From contig JAOUHE010000003.1 of NCBI GenBank assembly GCA_029865285.1, positions 1 to 28,985 of the forward strand: DNA of 28,985 nt, given 5' to 3'. Of the stretch, positions 1 to 5,744 are shown one piece after another. This DNA comes from Chloroflexota bacterium. GTDB lineage: Bacteria > Chloroflexota > Limnocylindria > QHBO01. Within the stretch, counting starts at the first letter, position 1; the number at the start of each line of letters is the position of its first letter. Made by a program: the position numbers and the translations under genes. Below the pieces are notes generated by a model. That model did no database searches and was not told the DNA's origin. It was given only the letters and a program-made list of their open reading frames with translations.

Positions 1-10
1 GGGGTGGTGC

Positions 11-45
11 CCCACGAGATCGCCCACGAGATCGCCCACGAGACG
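11..45. repeat. 12-bp tandem repeat, nearly three units
   Basis: The unit cccacgagatcg occurs at 11-22 and 23-34, followed by an incomplete third copy at 35-45 that has lost one base. The array lies just past the terminator of the minus-strand riboswitch, at the window edge. It could be the start of the coding sequence controlled by the riboswitch, since read on the minus strand it stays open in frame, but the gene cannot be judged from 45 bases. Confidence 0.6.
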
Positions 46-96
46 CCGAGCTGGATGGAGATGCGCCGCAGCCAGCCGCGATCGGCAGATGCGGGC

Positions 97-150
97 AAAA
101 CAAAAGCACGGTCGTCGGCTCGGTCATCTCGACCACGCCAACCCGTGCTT
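97..150 (-). terminator. Intrinsic terminator downstream of the c-di-GMP riboswitch
   Basis: On the minus strand the arms AAGCACGG (150-143) and CCGTGCTT (111-104) form an 8-bp outer stem. Inside it GTTGGC/GCCGAC and GGTC/GACC can pair further, giving a long hairpin. It is followed directly by TTTTGTTTT (105-97). This is the classical form of a Rho-independent terminator. It lies about 55 nt after the riboswitch aptamer and before any recognisable coding start, so it may be the expression platform (attenuator) or simply end a short transcript. A start codon at 173 with an AGGGG sequence opens a frame across the terminator, which I do not regard as a gene. Confidence 0.75.
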
Positions 151-204
151 GCCCTTCCGAGTGCCTGCATCATGTCCCCTTTCACGGAGATGATGCGAGG
201 GCAT

Positions 205-285
205 TCTGGCAGCCGGGCTATCTCAGGCCAGGTAGGCCGAGATCCCAAGCTTTGCGTCCCCACCTCGCAGTGGGTTTGCCTTTTT
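205..285 (-). promoter_or_regulatory. Cyclic-di-GMP-I (GEMM) riboswitch aptamer
   Basis: Read on the minus strand, the segment contains the conserved GEMM-I blocks in order. GGCAAACC (280-273) comes first. A P2 hairpin CACU-GCGA-GGUG with a GNRA tetraloop follows. Next is GGGACGCAAAGC (260-249), then a P3 stem with arms AUCUC/GAGAU plus GGCC/GGCC, and finally AGCCCGGCUGCC (219-208), whose UGCC pairs with the first GGCA to close P1. By comparison with the Vibrio cholerae Vc2 aptamer, the base equivalent to G20 is a G (position 280), which favours c-di-GMP over c-AMP-GMP, and the stacking A47 is present (253). A small hairpin CAGGC-GAAG-GCCUG lies directly 5' of it. The controlled gene would be beyond the left edge. 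A candidate promoter lies at 327-332. The class call is firm; the ligand and regulatory direction are inferred. Confidence 0.85.
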
Positions 286-326
286 CAGGCCTTCGCCTGT
301 GATGACGCGTTTCGCCACCTGCAGCG

Positions 327-332
327 AGGCTA
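327..332 (-). promoter_or_regulatory. Candidate -10 box for the riboswitch transcript
   Basis: TAGCCT on the minus strand fits the TANNNT -10 pattern seen before many genes here. Transcription would begin near 319, just ahead of the aptamer. The box sits inside a hyphenated palindrome AGCGA-N5-TCGCT (323-337), a possible operator. No clear -35 is seen. The rest of the stretch up to the thyX stop (338-526) shows no gene or other recognised element. Confidence 0.4.
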
Positions 333-526
333 TCGCTCGACCCGGGGCACGCCATCTGGCTCGACGGTACTCCCCCCGGGTGTACTTCCCGCTGAGGGTG
401 CCTCAGGCGAGCGAATCGCGGCCCGCCTCACGGAGCGTGGGCACCGCCTAGCCGGACATGCGGGCCTGAGTGGCCGAGTGACCTGCTCCCAGCGAACGCT
501 TCCGGCGGGTCGCCTCTGGCGGGGCG

Positions 527-1465
527 TCAGACCCGGTCCGAGCCTCCGGCCTGGCCGACCGCGGCCTCGGGCGCCTCGATCGCGATCGGCATCGTCTCCG
601 GCTCGCCGCCGTCCACCGGCACGCGGCGTTTGCGTGGGCGGAACGGGGAGGTCTCGGGGACGATCGGTCCATCGGTCTCGGCCAGGTCGCCTGACCGATA
701 TGCCTCCCAGACGGCCATCACCGTGTCGCGGTGCGGTCGAATGCGGCAGTGCTCGTCGCGGTTGCCCATCTCGTCGCAATAGCCGAGGGGTACGCACTTG
801 GGTGCCAGGAACGACCCGAAGAAGGGCGATACCCGGAAGATCTCGTGGCGGATCTGCTTGAAGAGCTGGCGGATCTCCCACTGGGCCATGGTGCACAGCC
901 GCAGCCCCGACATGTGGATCAGTTGGCGCAGGTTGACCGTCATGATCAGGTTGGTCTGCATGGCGTTGGGGAAGATGAAGCGAGCGTCCTCGGCCGGCAC
1001 CTCGGCCTGCAGCAGCTGGCCGTACAGGTCCATGTTCTCGTCGACCGCGGCCTGGAAGCGGCCGGCCAGGTCATCGGGCAGGTCACCGTTCGCGATGCTG
1101 GCGGGGATCGTGTAGTTGTCCCGCTGCTTGAAGCTCACGTAGCGCTGCGACTGCTGGTCGAAAGCGGTTCCAGCACGGTGGCGCACCAACTGGTGCGAGA
1201 GGGTGCGGGTCACGCCGCTGATGGCGAAGGTGAAGTTGACGTGCTCGATGGTCGAGCCGTGCCCCGACTCCATCACCTTTCGCACGAGTGATTGCTGTTT
1301 CTCATCGGCCACGGCGCGTGACACCGCCCTGTCCCAGATCTGATCCGGCACCTGCTCGGAGTAGCAGGTCCGGCAGGCGGTGTAGATGATCGGGAGGTAG
1401 TACTCCTCGACGATCTCCTTTGTCGGGAAGATCAGCTTGGCGGAGAGGGTCGAGGAGGCTGGCAT
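527..1465 (-). CDS. thyX: Flavin-dependent thymidylate synthase ThyX
   Basis: ThyX methylates dUMP to dTMP using methylenetetrahydrofolate, with FAD and NADPH as redox partners; it replaces ThyA. The 312-residue protein carries the ThyX signature as RHRAGTAFDQQSQRY (residues 95-109), in the QQSQRY form common in several phyla, and the downstream NLRQLIHMSGLRLC-AQWEIR block (about 195-215). The C-terminal 40 residues are a low-complexity tail. I chose the ATG at 1465 because it directly precedes conserved sequence and lies 9 nt after a TATTCT -10 box (1480-1475), implying a leaderless mRNA; an in-frame ATG at 1519 would extend it by 18 unconserved residues into the inverted repeat. It lies 84 nt downstream of the GGDEF gene on the same strand but appears to have its own promoter. 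Confidence 0.95.
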   Translation of the reverse strand: MPASSTLSAKLIFPTKEIVEEYYLPIIYTACRTCYSEQVPDQIWDRAVSRAVADEKQQSLVRKVMESGHGSTIEHVNFTFAISGVTRTLSHQLVRHRAGTAFDQQSQRYVSFKQRDNYTIPASIANGDLPDDLAGRFQAAVDENMDLYGQLLQAEVPAEDARFIFPNAMQTNLIMTVNLRQLIHMSGLRLCTMAQWEIRQLFKQIRHEIFRVSPFFGSFLAPKCVPLGYCDEMGNRDEHCRIRPHRDTVMAVWEAYRSGDLAETDGPIVPETSPFRPRKRRVPVDGGEPETMPIAIEAPEAAVGQAGGSDRV

Positions 1466-1474
1466 GGTCCGGCG

Positions 1475-1480
1475 AGAATA
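1475..1480 (-). promoter_or_regulatory. thyX -10 box (leaderless promoter)
   Basis: TATTCT on the minus strand, 9 nt before the thyX ATG, so transcription would start at or next to the start codon. There is no Shine-Dalgarno sequence before the ATG. Confidence 0.5.
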
Positions 1481-1509
1481 CCATCCACGGACCGATGCGA
1501 CAGCGCTGG

Positions 1510-1538
1510 ATATCCACAACCTGTAGTGGTGTGGATAA
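1510..1538. promoter_or_regulatory. Inverted DnaA-box-like sites upstream of thyX
   Basis: TGTGGATAA at 1530-1538 is, on the minus strand, a perfect match to the DnaA-box consensus TTATNCACA. ATATCCACA at 1510-1518 on the plus strand differs from TTATCCACA by one base. The two face each other with 11 bp between them, giving an inverted repeat TATCCACA/TGTGGATA. They occupy about -45 to -73 relative to the inferred thyX transcription start and follow the GGDEF stop at 1550. They could be DnaA sites controlling thyX, or the operator of another regulator using the same palindrome. Confidence 0.5.
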
Positions 1539-1549
1539 GTGTCAGGCCG

Positions 1550-3058
1550 CTATCTTGTGCCGTCATCCTCGACCTCCGGCTCGGCCTCCGGCGTCCGCGG
1601 CGGCCCGCGGTGGTCGTCAATGCGGGCGAGTCCATGTGCCCGATCGAACGCGATCACGTTGCCGCCAGCCGCGCGTGCCGAGGCGAGCGCCTCCTCCGCG
1701 GCGGCCAGCAGTTCATCTTCGGACAGTGCCGCGCCCGGGCGCATCAGCGCGATGCCCACCGACAGCGTGATCGGCATTTCGCCGGCATCGGTCAGGATCG
1801 GCCGGGCGGAGAGGCGGTTGCGCACCGCGTCGGCGAAGCCGATCGCGCCGAGCTCGTCGGTGTGCGGCAGGATCGCCAGGAACGCGTCCGCAGCGATGCG
1901 ACCCAGCGCATCAGCCTCGCGCGCACGCAGGCGGAGGCGCAGAGCCACCTCGCGAAGCACGGTGTCGCCGGTGGCTGTCCCGTGGAGGTGATTGAGCGCG
2001 GCGAAGTCGTCCACATCGAGCAGCACCACGGCCAGCGGATGGTCGTAGCGGCGCGCTTCGGCCGCCTCGAGTCGGAGCCGCTCCAGCACGGCGGCGCGGC
2101 TTGCCACCCCGGTGAGCTGGTCGACGGCCGAGGCTCGCTCGATCTCGGCGCGCTGCATGCCCACCGTACGACGGGTCGTGATCAGCTCCTCGAGCGTGGC
2201 ACGCAGTTCGCGCGCGAGACGCGCGGGTTCAGAGTCCTCGGCGTCGGCGCGCGCCTCGAGCAGGCCGACGGGCGCTGAGGGCGGGAGCAGCGGCAGCGGC
2301 AGCGTCACCGGGAAGGCAGGTGGCAGCGCCGGTGCCTGATCTTCGCCGCGGAGGCGCAGACCAGCGGACACGCCAAGGACCGCGGCCGCCAAGACGAGGC
2401 CGACCATCCCCGGCAGCATCTCGATCCCTGGGGTGGCGAAGGCCTGGGCAAGGGTGGCGGTGGCGGCCAGCCCCAGGGCCACGGCGCGCGCCGGGGCGTC
2501 GCTGCTGGTGACGGCGGCAAGCCCCAGCAGGACCGCCGGGCCGAGCAGCAGGAGGGGCAGGATCCGATCATCGATGGCCATGCCGCCGGCGAGAAGGACC
2601 AGGACAAGGGTGGCCTGAATGGCAACGAGGCTGGCCACGACGCCGGCGATCCGACCGCGTGGGCCGTCTGCCGAGAATGCGCCCAAGAGGGACCCCGCCA
2701 GGAACACGACCCCTGCGGCCGAAACGCCCGCCACCAGGGCCCCGGCAGCGGCGATCAGGGTGGAGCCGTCGAGCGTGATCGCTGCGAGGGTGACACCTAC
2801 CAGGCCAAGGCCGGTGGCGTCGGCCAGGGTCCGCACGCGCCCGGACCGGAGTGCGTCGGCCATGAGCAGGATGAGCGCGGCACCGCAGGCCGCCATGGCG
2901 GCCAGCATGAACGACGGCTCGACCCAATCCTGCAGCGTTCCGGAGCTGATCTCCGGGAAGAGGCGCAGTGCACCCAGCGCAAGCAGTGGCAGGAGCGCCG
3001 TCAGCAGGCGGGCTCCGGCGATCGCGAGGGAACGGACTCCGGATCGGTCCAAGCTCAT
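1550..3058 (-). CDS. Membrane protein with degenerate GGDEF domain and intact I-site
   Basis: A 502-residue protein. Residues 1-235 are very hydrophobic, with about seven or eight predicted membrane segments; a proline-rich linker (240-262) and a helical, probably coiled-coil segment (275-312) lead into a GGDEF-family domain (313-475, from DQLTGVASR). The substrate/metal motif LLDVDDF (346-352) is kept, but the signature loop reads AADAF (389-393) in place of GGDEF, losing both glycines and the metal-binding Glu. The allosteric I-site RxxD is present as R380-E-A-D383, exactly five residues before the loop. Known degenerate GGDEF proteins with an I-site act as c-di-GMP receptors rather than cyclases, and I infer that here. 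I chose ATG 3058, ahead of the first membrane helix; a TACTAT box lies at 3117-3112. Longer in-frame starts up to 3169 lack hydrophobic or conserved sequence. Confidence 0.85.
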   Translation of the reverse strand: MSLDRSGVRSLAIAGARLLTALLPLLALGALRLFPEISSGTLQDWVEPSFMLAAMAACGAALILLMADALRSGRVRTLADATGLGLVGVTLAAITLDGSTLIAAAGALVAGVSAAGVVFLAGSLLGAFSADGPRGRIAGVVASLVAIQATLVLVLLAGGMAIDDRILPLLLLGPAVLLGLAAVTSSDAPARAVALGLAATATLAQAFATPGIEMLPGMVGLVLAAAVLGVSAGLRLRGEDQAPALPPAFPVTLPLPLLPPSAPVGLLEARADAEDSEPARLARELRATLEELITTRRTVGMQRAEIERASAVDQLTGVASRAAVLERLRLEAAEARRYDHPLAVVLLDVDDFAALNHLHGTATGDTVLREVALRLRLRAREADALGRIAADAFLAILPHTDELGAIGFADAVRNRLSARPILTDAGEMPITLSVGIALMRPGAALSEDELLAAAEEALASARAAGGNVIAFDRAHGLARIDDHRGPPRTPEAEPEVEDDGTR

Positions 3059-3148
3059 TTCGCGGTGCGGCGATGCACCACCAGTGTCTGCTTCTGCGCC
3101 GCCGAGCGGCAATAGTACGAACGAGCAGCGTGCTCTATCCTCGGCGCC

Positions 3149-3517
3149 GTGGCGACATCCGCTTCCCACCCGCGTGGCATGGTCATGTCACGTGTCCGCT
3201 TCCTGGAGCTGACCGATCGGCTCCTCGTCGATGGCGAGGCACTGCTGGCCGATCCGGGCTGGGATGCGTTTCGCGCCTGGCTGCTCAGCTCCGACGAGCT
3301 GCTCGAGAAGGTCTGGGGCCGCATGGACCGATACCACCTCGCCTGGCTGAACGTCGGCCGCGATTCGGCACCGCCCGGGTCGGAGCTCGACGAGGCCGGC
3401 ACCGCCCGCTTCATCGCGGACGTGGCGAGCGCCAAGCTGGCCGTCCTGCGTACGATGAGGGTCGCCGTTGCGCAACGCGGCTGGCGACGGCTGAGTGACG
3501 ACGAGGAGGACCGGTGA
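3149..3517 (+). CDS. Conserved hypothetical protein, coupled to PIG-L deacetylase
   Basis: A 122-residue protein that I do not recognise. It is soluble and rich in charged residues, with no signal peptide or cysteine, and looks all-alpha (RVRFLELTDRLL, WDAFRAWLLSSDELLEKVW). It starts with GTG 7 nt after a TATCCT box (3136-3141), consistent with a leaderless transcript; ATGs at codons 11 and 13 are possible alternatives. Its stop overlaps the GTG start of the PIG-L gene in the sequence GTGA, so the two are probably translationally coupled and may work on the same substrate. It is divergent from the GGDEF gene, whose start is about 90 bp away. Confidence 0.65.
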   Translation: MATSASHPRGMVMSRVRFLELTDRLLVDGEALLADPGWDAFRAWLLSSDELLEKVWGRMDRYHLAWLNVGRDSAPPGSELDEAGTARFIADVASAKLAVLRTMRVAVAQRGWRRLSDDEEDR

Positions 3518-4242
3518 CCTATCGCCCGGACGAACGAGACGGTGGCCTGGCAGCGATCTTCGCGCACCCCGATGACGAGAGCTTCGCCGCTGCCGGCACG
3601 CTGGCGATGGCGCATGACGCGGGTCGCACCGTCCGCCTCCTGCTGCTGACCCGCGGCGAAGCCGGCAACCCGGAGCGCACCCCGGATCTCGACCTGGCCG
3701 ATCTGCGTGAGGAGGAGATGCGCTGCGCCGCCGGCCACATCGGGATGGACGAGGTGACGGTCGCCGACCACCCCGACGGGCGATTGGCCGACGTGCCGTT
3801 CGAGACGCTGGTGGATGAGATCGCGGCCTGGCTGGCCGATCGGCGGCCGAACGCGGTGATCACCTTTGGCGCCCATGGCGTCACGAATGATCCGGACCAC
3901 GTGGTGGTGGGCGCGGCCACGCGCTGGGCGGTGGAGCGCCTCGCCGAGTCGGGGATCGCGCCGAACGCGGTCTACGTCATCTCCCCGGTGTTGTGGCCGG
4001 GTGAACGGCGCTTCGACCTTTCTCCCGAGGAGGGAGCGGCGAGTCACCGGATCGATATCACCGCGGTGGCCGGCCGTAAGCTCGCCGCCCTGGCCTGCCA
4101 CGCCAGTCAGCCCGATGTCGCCGATGAGATCGCCACCCTGCGCGCCGCGATCGACGCCGACGGCGTGCTGTACGAGGGCTACACGCGCGTCCGCCCCACC
4201 GTTCCGCTGGCGCGTCCCACCTTCTACGCCGCGATCGACTGA
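3514..4242 (+). CDS. PIG-L family (LmbE-like) N-deacetylase
   Basis: Zinc-dependent amidohydrolase of the GlcNAc-PI/LmbE family, whose members deacetylate N-acetylglucosaminyl conjugates in the synthesis of GPI, mycothiol or bacillithiol, or act on other amides. The 242-residue protein has the N-terminal motif AHPDDE (17-22: zinc ligands His18 and Asp21, general base Asp20) and the later His of NDPDH (125-129) as the third ligand. The helix LREEEMRCAAGHIGM is typical. The GTG start at 3514 follows a GAGGAGGA ribosome-binding site and overlaps the previous stop by 4 nt. The substrate cannot be assigned: no mycothiol or bacillithiol ligase gene is adjacent. A GC-rich hairpin (4262-4281, CCGCGC arms) follows the stop. 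Confidence 0.9.
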   Translation: MTYRPDERDGGLAAIFAHPDDESFAAAGTLAMAHDAGRTVRLLLLTRGEAGNPERTPDLDLADLREEEMRCAAGHIGMDEVTVADHPDGRLADVPFETLVDEIAAWLADRRPNAVITFGAHGVTNDPDHVVVGAATRWAVERLAESGIAPNAVYVISPVLWPGERRFDLSPEEGAASHRIDITAVAGRKLAALACHASQPDVADEIATLRAAIDADGVLYEGYTRVRPTVPLARPTFYAAID

Positions 4243-4319
4243 CGCAGGGGAGCTGCGCCACTCACCGCGCTTGATGCGCGGGTCTGGTTCGAGGCGTCGG
4301 GCCGCGGACGGGTGGCCCC

Positions 4320-4350
4320 CGGGAGCTCTCCCGCGAATCCTTGCTAGACT
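4320..4350 (+). promoter_or_regulatory. Promoter of the MIP18-family gene with possible operator
   Basis: TAGACT (4345-4350) lies 9 nt before the ATG at 4360, the same arrangement as at several other genes here. A short inverted repeat CGGGAG-CT-CTCCCG (4320-4333) lies in the -35 region and could be an operator. Confidence 0.4.
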
Positions 4351-4359
4351 GGTCAGGAT

Positions 4360-4650
4360 ATGAGCATAGACCAGACCATCGCCAAGGTCGACGAGGTGAT
4401 GACCGCGCTGTACGACATCCACGATCCGGAGATCGGGATGAGCATCGTGGACCTCGACCTGATCAAGGGCGTCGAGATCGGGACCGATGGCGCCCCGACC
4501 GAGATCAAGATGGTCCTCACCACCCCCTTCTGCCCGTGGGCCGGTGAGTTGATCCAGTCGGTCAAGGCCAAGACCGAGGAAGTTGTCGGGCCGCCGGTCA
4601 AGGTGACCCTGCTGGCCGATCGCTGGGAGCCCCCGCCCGGCCTCTTCTAG
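4360..4650 (+). CDS. MIP18 / SufT-like (DUF59) iron-sulfur cluster assembly protein
   Basis: A 96-residue protein of the MIP18/DUF59 family (SufT, PaaD and the N-terminal domain of Mrp/ApbC), which aids maturation of Fe-S proteins. Seen in the sequence: the family core DIHDPEIGMSIVDLDLI (19-35), and the conserved cysteine in TTPFCPWAG (Cys58). The length is that of stand-alone family members. It has no suf or paa gene next to it and probably forms its own short transcript from the TAGACT promoter. PaaD-type proteins have a C-terminal cysteine-rich tail that is missing here, so the SufT-like role is preferred. Confidence 0.85.
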   Translation: MSIDQTIAKVDEVMTALYDIHDPEIGMSIVDLDLIKGVEIGTDGAPTEIKMVLTTPFCPWAGELIQSVKAKTEEVVGPPVKVTLLADRWEPPPGLF

Positions 4651-4694
4651 GGTTCCGTTCGCGCGCCTCGTCGTCGGGTGAATTCCGCCGGGTC

Positions 4695-4842
4695 GTGGTG
4701 CGATACCACGTCCCGTGGTTCAAGGGCACCTCTCGGCCCGAATCTGCCCCGCGGCAACCGTTTCAGGTGTGGGTTCACCACGCAGGGTGGTATCGGCGTA
4801 CCGTTTGGGCTCCCCACACGTTGTTGAACCACGGGAAGTGGT
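4695..4842. repeat. Three ACCAC-N5-GTGGT palindromes in a gene-free stretch
   Basis: The stretch 4651-5064 has no convincing gene. It holds three 15-bp hyphenated palindromes ACCAC-N5-GTGGT at 4705-4719, 4777-4791 and 4828-4842, with different spacers (GTCCC, GCAGG, GGGAA). A further GTGGT at 4695-4699 adds a half-site 10 bp before the first. Flanks are also shared: copy 1 has GATACCAC and GTGGTTCAA; copy 2 in reverse has GATACCAC; copy 3 in reverse has GTGGTTCAA. Centres are 72 and 51 bp apart, close to whole helical turns. This looks like operators for a dimeric repressor or activator, perhaps controlling the adenosyltransferase gene at 5065 or the MIP18 gene. No cobalamin-riboswitch motif is seen. 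Confidence 0.6.
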
Positions 4843-5049
4843 AACTGCCCAGCCGCGGCTCCCAGCTCATCCCGTCACCCCCCACGGTATTACCGATGGT
4901 GCCATGTCCGCGCTTCTTCGCCCGTGTCGGGGCCTGGGTGTGTCGTCAACACGTTGCCCTACTACTTCACGCAGTGCCGCGTCACGTCAGGAGCTGGATC
5001 GGCGCGCAAGTAGCACCATGAGTAATACCCCCTCGGCTTGCCGAGCGCG

Positions 5050-5055
5050 TACCAT
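5050..5055 (+). promoter_or_regulatory. -10 box of the adenosyltransferase gene
   Basis: TACCAT, 9 nt before the ATG at 5065, with no Shine-Dalgarno sequence between; a leaderless transcript is inferred. Confidence 0.45.
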
Positions 5056-5064
5056 CCCGGCGAG

Positions 5065-5637
5065 ATGCGCATCTACACCCGCAAGGGCGACACCGGAACC
5101 ACGGGCCTGCTGTTCGGTGGCGCCCGCATCAGCAAGGCGGACCTGCGCACCGATGCGTACGGCACCACCGATGAAGCAGTCTCCGCGCTGGGACTTGCCC
5201 GCGCATCCCTGGCCGGCACCGAGGCAGCATCACTCGCCGAGCTGGTGCTCCGCCTGCAGCGGGAGCTGTTCGTGGTCGGCGCCGAGCTGGCCACTCACGT
5301 GGAGCGCCGCTCTCGGCTGACCGACGGTTCAACCCGCGTGACCGCCGAGATGGTGACTGCGCTGGAGCGTGAGATCGACGCGCTCGAGGCCGTTCACCCG
5401 ATGCCGGTTGAGTTCGTCCTCCCCGGGGAGTCGCTCGTCGGCGCGGCGATCGACCTGGCGCGCACAACGGTCCGTCGGGCCGAGCGGCGAGCGGTGGCGC
5501 TGGCCGCGGACGGTGGCCTCCCCGACTCGCAGGTCGTCCCGTATCTCAACCGCCTCGCCGACCTGCTCTTCGTGCTGGCGCGGGCCGCCGATGGAGGGTT
5601 CCGCCCCGTGCGCGAGGACGTCGGAGCGGACATCTGA
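5065..5637 (+). CDS. Cob(I)alamin adenosyltransferase, PduO type
   Basis: Transfers the adenosyl group of ATP to cob(I)alamin to make adenosylcobalamin, the cofactor of radical mutases and some ribonucleotide reductases. The 190-residue, largely helical protein matches the PduO/MMAB family. It has the N-terminal ATP-binding sequence YTRKGDTGTTGLLFGG (4-19), followed by DAYGTTDEAVSALG. The C-terminal part carries RRAERRAVAL and the family signature YLNRLADLLFVLAR. I chose the ATG at 5065 (MRIYTRKGD), the usual family start, over an in-frame ATG at 5038. Upstream lies the palindrome array, a plausible control region. No other B12 gene is adjacent. Confidence 0.93.
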   Translation: MRIYTRKGDTGTTGLLFGGARISKADLRTDAYGTTDEAVSALGLARASLAGTEAASLAELVLRLQRELFVVGAELATHVERRSRLTDGSTRVTAEMVTALEREIDALEAVHPMPVEFVLPGESLVGAAIDLARTTVRRAERRAVALAADGGLPDSQVVPYLNRLADLLFVLARAADGGFRPVREDVGADI

Positions 5638-5744
5638 GCGCTTGACCCGGGGGTAGAATCGGCCTCAGCCCACCAGCCTGCCTCCCCGTCGGGCGCACCG
5701 CGGCAGACCGGCTCTGGGCGCGCACTGACAAGGAGACCCAGACG

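Noticed and set aside
1..173. Minus-strand open frame from ATG 173 (AGGGG before it) to the window edge
   Set aside because: It runs straight through a strong intrinsic terminator, its sequence matches nothing I know, and it ends at the edge; more likely leader RNA of the riboswitch than a gene.
4..861. Plus-strand open frame across the riboswitch and the thyX end
   Set aside because: Arg/Pro/Ser-rich composition typical of a shadow frame in GC-rich DNA; it overlaps the riboswitch and thyX on the opposite strand.
1510..1538. DnaA boxes considered as a replication origin
   Set aside because: Only two boxes, no AT-rich unwinding region, and no dnaA, dnaN or parAB nearby.
4256..4310. tRNA-like segment with GGTTCGAG
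   Set aside because: The hairpin before it has a 5-nt loop, not a 7-nt anticodon loop, and no acceptor stem or D-arm can be drawn.
3055..4422. Long open frame on the minus strand (455 codons)
   Set aside because: It is the antisense shadow of the 3149 gene and the PIG-L gene; its translation is rich in Arg, His and Ser with no family motif, while the plus-strand genes have clear catalytic motifs.
4695..4842. Palindrome array considered as CRISPR
   Set aside because: Repeats are only 15 bp with variable centres, lie in both orientations and at unequal spacing, and no cas gene is present.
4651..5064. Cobalamin riboswitch upstream of the adenosyltransferase
   Set aside because: The conserved B12-box sequence and the other core motifs are not found; the stretch contains palindromes instead.
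4715..5320. Plus-strand open frame of 201 codons in the palindrome region
   Set aside because: It runs out of frame into the adenosyltransferase gene, has no ribosome-binding site, and its composition is that of non-coding GC-rich DNA.
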